Under the pieces are notes generated by a model. It was given only the letters and a program-made list of their open reading frames with translations, searched no databases and had not been told where the DNA came from. Source: Pardosa pseudoannulata (Eukaryota; Arthropoda; Arachnida; Araneae; Lycosidae). Taken from it: a stretch of DNA of 64,000 nucleotides. The stretch lies in assembly GCA_032207245.1 (NCBI GenBank), contig CM063508.1, positions 90,490,462 through 90,554,461 on the forward strand, read 5' to 3'. The position numbers and the translations under genes were made by a program. Shown here in pieces: positions 60,295 through 64,000 of this stretch (positions within the stretch are counted from its first letter, which is position 1; each line of letters starts with the position of its first letter).

Positions 60295-60735
60295 ACTGAG
60301 GTACTTTCCCACGATGGTCAGCATGCACAGCTGTGGGAGAAATTTCCAAGAAGAATTTAGGACTTCGATTGTTGACTTCGAGTTTAGGGACCCCTTCGGA
60401 GGAGGTATAGATCACGGAATAGCACAAGCGTAACGGTCAAGCTCTCACAGAGATATAACCGTGAGTTATGGGGACAGAGGCTAAAAATAATGTCATCTGT
60501 CACAAAAGGGGCTATTTTAATGAGCCCTCCTGCACTCCCGAAGGAGATGCAAATGTGGGAAAATTTCGCCAAACAAGCTATTGCCAAAGAAGAAAAAGGG
60601 GCGTTAAAACCGAGGTGAAGAGTTGGAAAAGAGAGTTAAGAAAAGGAGTTAGAGTCGGGATTCAAAAGTAGCTGGAGATCGAAATCCCAAGCCCTGTTCG
60701 CCAGCACCGCCGTCCCGTGCGTTCGAACGCCCTGA
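60295..60735. other. GC-richer segment with CpG, unassigned
   Basis: Contains GACCCCTTCGGAGGAGG, GAGCCCTCCTGCACTCCCG and CCGCCGTCCCGTGCGTTCG. The open frame at 60468-60671 is basic and Cys-containing but has no recognised domain, and an opposite frame overlaps it. Near 60712-60730 GTTCGAACGCC resembles a B box. Possible readings are a mobile element leader, a SINE or an untranslated exon; none is established. Confidence 0.25.
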
Positions 60736-61554
60736 CCGACACTCCGCATGAAGAAAGATTTAACGTATTCATGACGGTCATTTAGGGCTCTGTTAGTAAT
60801 TCAGTACTATGATTAAGGAATAACGCATAACTAAAGAGAAATGTAATAGTCATGGTGTAAATATGAATATAAAACATAAATAATTGCTGGTTATGTTATA
60901 TGGTAATCAAGGATATCAATTTGTAAATAGTGTACAGAATAAATGTCTTAATCTAAATATGAGGTATCATATTTTTATCGTGTTTTCCCTTTATAAACGA
61001 ACACTGGTGTTAGTGTTGTAAGTAAATTACAACAATTATTATTACTATTATCATTACTATTATACACTTTGTTCCCGATATTTGGAAACAAATAATACAT
61101 TTATAAGAAACATTATAGAAATGGGAAAATTTGTAGTATGTGAAGAAAATAAATTGTTCCTGGGGTAATATCTAGAGTTGTGAGCAGTGGAAAAAACCCA
61201 GTTTAAACCCGGGAAAAAACCAAGTTTTTTGGGAAGGGAATTTTGAAAATTTCCGAAACATGGGAATTTTGAAGTCGCCATACCTATGGCACAATGAGAA
61301 CCACCATTTTTTTTCCTGCCTTTGTTGTAGACCTCAAAATTGATATTTTCACAAAATTTAACTATTATATGCCATGAAAAAAAAAATTGAATAATTGGGA
61401 TTAACTAACTATATTTGGCAGGGGACCATGTTTAGCATGAAAGTATGAGTATATTTTTCCTTTGAGAAATATCCGATATTTTTATTATTATATAAATATT
61501 AGGCAATAATCTGTATTGTCACAAAACCCATAAATCTTTATTTTTCTTGGATAA

Positions 61555-61870
<316 letters not shown>

Positions 61871-61886
61871 TGTGTGTGTGTAGGAA

Positions 61887-62359
61887 TTGGGCACAAAATG
61901 CAACAGTGTCATTTGATTACACCTTTAAATGATATATGCATTACGAAAAATATTAAACTGTTATTTTAAATTTAAAAATATATTATATATTTATATTATA
62001 AAAGGAGGGGAAAAAGTTTAGCATAAAGCAATTTACATAATAAATAATGATAAAAAATAATGTATATAATTATTATATTTGCAATTAAAATTGAAGCAAC
62101 CAGTTATGTGTTTGATAACGGATTTGATATTGGACACAAAATGCAACAGTGTCATTTGATTACACCTTTAAATGATATATGCATTACGAAAAATAATAAA
62201 CTGTTATTTTAAATTTAAAAATATTTATTTTTATATTATAAAAAGACGGGAAAAAGTTTAGCATAAAGCAATTTACATAATAAATAATGATCAAAAATAA
62301 TGTATATAATTATTATATTTGCAATTAAAATTGAAGCAACCAGTTATGTGTTTGATAAG
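61887..62359 (+). repeat. 243-bp tandem duplication, two copies
   Basis: Copy 1 (61887-62118) and copy 2 (62130-62359) share GCAACAGTGTCATTTGATTA, CACCTTTAAATGATATATGC, AAAAGTTTAGCATAAAGC and TTGAAGCAACCAGTTATGTG almost without change. The period is 243 bp. The near identity indicates a recent duplication. It lies between the TA tract ending at 61870 and another at 62433. Confidence 0.95.
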
Positions 62360-62430
62360 ACTAACAGGGTAATTAATTACATAAGTACTGCTATAAAATC
62401 CTTTAAATGCTCATTGCTATTATTTCTTGA

Positions 62431-62432
<2 letters not shown>

Positions 62433-62482
<50 letters not shown>
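62433..62482. repeat. (TA)n tract
   Basis: About 50 bp of pure TA a short way after the tandem duplication. Confidence 0.95.
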
Positions 62483-62486
<4 letters not shown>

Positions 62487-63016
62487 CCAAAAGTTAAAAA
62501 AAAATTAGAAATAATATGCTAGTTCTTAAAAAGCCACTGCTGAAAAAATAAATGTAAACATTGTTAAAATGATTTCTTCCCGAAATTCCGGGTTTTATCC
62601 CACCTCTTCAAAATTCTGAGTTTTTTACATCTCTAGTAATATCCCATCTTATTGAACATTGGACAAATTAGCCATTTCTGTGATTAATGCTGCTTATGAA
62701 TATACATCACTCATGATTAATAATAACCTAATTGGGATTTTGCTCAGAACACAATGGCAGATTCTATTACTGAGTAGCAAAGCTGACAATATGTGACCCT
62801 CTACTCTTCGATGGACTGATGACATGCAAATAGCGTCACGTGCGGCCATTGTTCTTAAAAACTTACGCAGAGTCAGTTCTAGGCTATTATCCACCAGCGT
62901 GCATGAGAGTATTTAGCCGCTTTTCACTAATATGATTCCCAATAGATTTATAGTAAAAACTTAGAAAATTACTATTATGTTTATATGACTATACTATATA
63001 ACTGACTAATTGACTA

Positions 63017-64000
63017 GGAGGGATGAAAAAGTGCGTCATATTTTTTTTAAAGTTTATTAAAATAAATGTCTTTAAAAAAAACATATAAAGTGCATTTGAG
63101 GGTTACTCTGAAATTTTTGAGATACGCACAGAGGAGAACTTACAAAATAAAAATAACGGTTTAATTTTAAAATACAAAGTATTTTAACACAGGAGACGAT
63201 TTTTTACTGACTTACTTCAACTTCTTTAGTTTATAATAAATTTTAAACTGAAGAGTAAACGGAATTGATGTTAGAACATTTTCGCACTATGATTTTTTAC
63301 GATTTTGAAGAAGAATTAAATCAAGAAGAATGCTTTCAACAGTTGCAATTGGCATTTGGTGATGAATGTCCAGCTCGTACTACTGTATTCAGATAATTTA
63401 GAGAATTTAGCAAAGGTCGCAATTTTCTTCCGGATGAAGAGCACACAGGAAGGCTGGATAATGTGCATGTCATACGAAAAATGTTAATGGATGATAATCG
63501 CTATACAGAAGGAACTTAACATTGGATCCGCAGCCATACACAAAATTACTAATGAAGAATTACATATGAAAAAAGTAGTTTTCCGTTGAGTTCCCCATAA
63601 TCCAACTGAGCACTAAAAACGGGAGCGTGTCAGAATCAGTAAAGAAACTTTTAAATTGGTAAATGATAATGGCCACCCCATCATTTCTAAAATTGTAACG
63701 GGTGATAAAACGTACATACCGTTTTTTGACGTTCCAACACGTCAAGAAAGCAAAGTATGGGTCTTTGAAGATGATCCCACGCCGACAATGGTGAAAAAAC
63801 AACGCGCACTGAAAAAAGTGATGTATGCCGTTCTCTTCAGAAATACGGGATTGGTCAAAGCCAAAGTTGGAAGGACAGAAGACAGTAACAGCAAACTGGT
63901 ATACCACTAAATGTCTTCCACAAATTCTACAAGAAGTGAATATTAGGGGACTAATGCTTCACCATGACAATGCATCTTCACATACAGCCGGATTAACAGT
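63017..64000 (+). mobile_element. mariner-type transposon, 5' part, truncated by window end
   Basis: A transposase relic (63268-64000) is preceded by a candidate 5' terminus: TA at 63015-63016 followed by GGAGGGATGAAAAAGTGCGT. Mariner elements insert at TA and have about 30-bp terminal repeats of this sort, with 150-250 bp before the transposase start. The 3' end lies outside the window, so terminal symmetry cannot be checked. Confidence 0.7.
63268..64000 (+). pseudogene. mariner transposase pseudogene (partial)
   Basis: Three frames together give the mariner order. Frame 1 (63268-63519) encodes the N-terminal helix-turn-helix region, with LAFGDECPARTTVFR then FREFSKGRNFLPDEEHTGR, resembling mariner's cautious-threading HTH pair and the linker. 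Frame 2 (63520-63866) has VTGDKTYI, containing the first catalytic Asp at 63704-63706, and the KKVMYAVLF block. Frame 3 (from about 63867) has WYTTKCLPQILQEV and LMLHHDNASSHTAGLT, with the second catalytic Asp at 63966-63968. Disabling lesions are TAA at 63394, a frameshift near 63516-63520 next to TAA 63517, TGA at 63587, TAA at 63614, and a frameshift near 63864. The third catalytic Asp would lie beyond the window. The usual VTGDE reads VTGDK. It cannot encode active enzyme. Confidence 0.93.

Overview
The window is AT-rich eukaryotic DNA dominated by repeats. There is no intact protein-coding gene. It holds tRNA-derived SINEs, hAT-type and mariner DNA transposons, a non-LTR retrotransposon fossil, long (TA)n tracts and two large tandem arrays. 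This mix, and the SINE type, suggest an arthropod, most likely an arachnid such as a spider; that is inference, since no gene here identifies the species. Most open reading frames are chance openings in AT-rich DNA or translations of TA repeats. I saw no prokaryotic gene organisation, CRISPR array, rRNA gene or functional tRNA.

Layout. 0-19 kb: interspersed repeats, namely a 0.9-kb dispersed repeat (208-1107), at least seven copies of one tRNA-headed SINE family on both strands, two copies of a hAT MITE with 8-bp target duplications (8249-8607 and 13223-13885), and a hAT-like element at 16674-17717 holding a SINE that itself holds a second SINE. 19-33 kb: very AT-rich, almost featureless DNA with one decayed reverse transcriptase (25914-26762). 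33.9-41.2 kb: about a dozen copies of one roughly 310-bp unit separated by (TA)n tracts, interrupted by the second copy of the 0.9-kb repeat. 44.48-45.03 kb: a CpG-containing GC-rich island, the best candidate promoter or first exon. 46.9-52.8 kb: a repeat shared with 37.3 kb, then a satellite of sixteen complete units of about 322 bp plus a partial one. 53.3-55.1 kb: a small tandem cluster of a tRNA-Glu-headed repeat. 55-62.9 kb: AT-rich DNA with long TA tracts and a 243-bp tandem duplication. 63.0-64.0 kb: the 5' part of a dead mariner running off the window.

The most interesting structure is the 322-bp satellite. Its units carry a hairpin-forming dyad, and a diverged inverted relic 12.5 kb away (34905-35127) keeps that dyad with paired changes in both arms. 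The units are mosaics of two sequence types, which points to recombination or conversion between units. The two array systems share flanking repeats, so the 34-53 kb region looks like one repeat-amplification domain. Many single-base and homopolymer differences between units could also be sequencing or assembly error, which should be excluded first.
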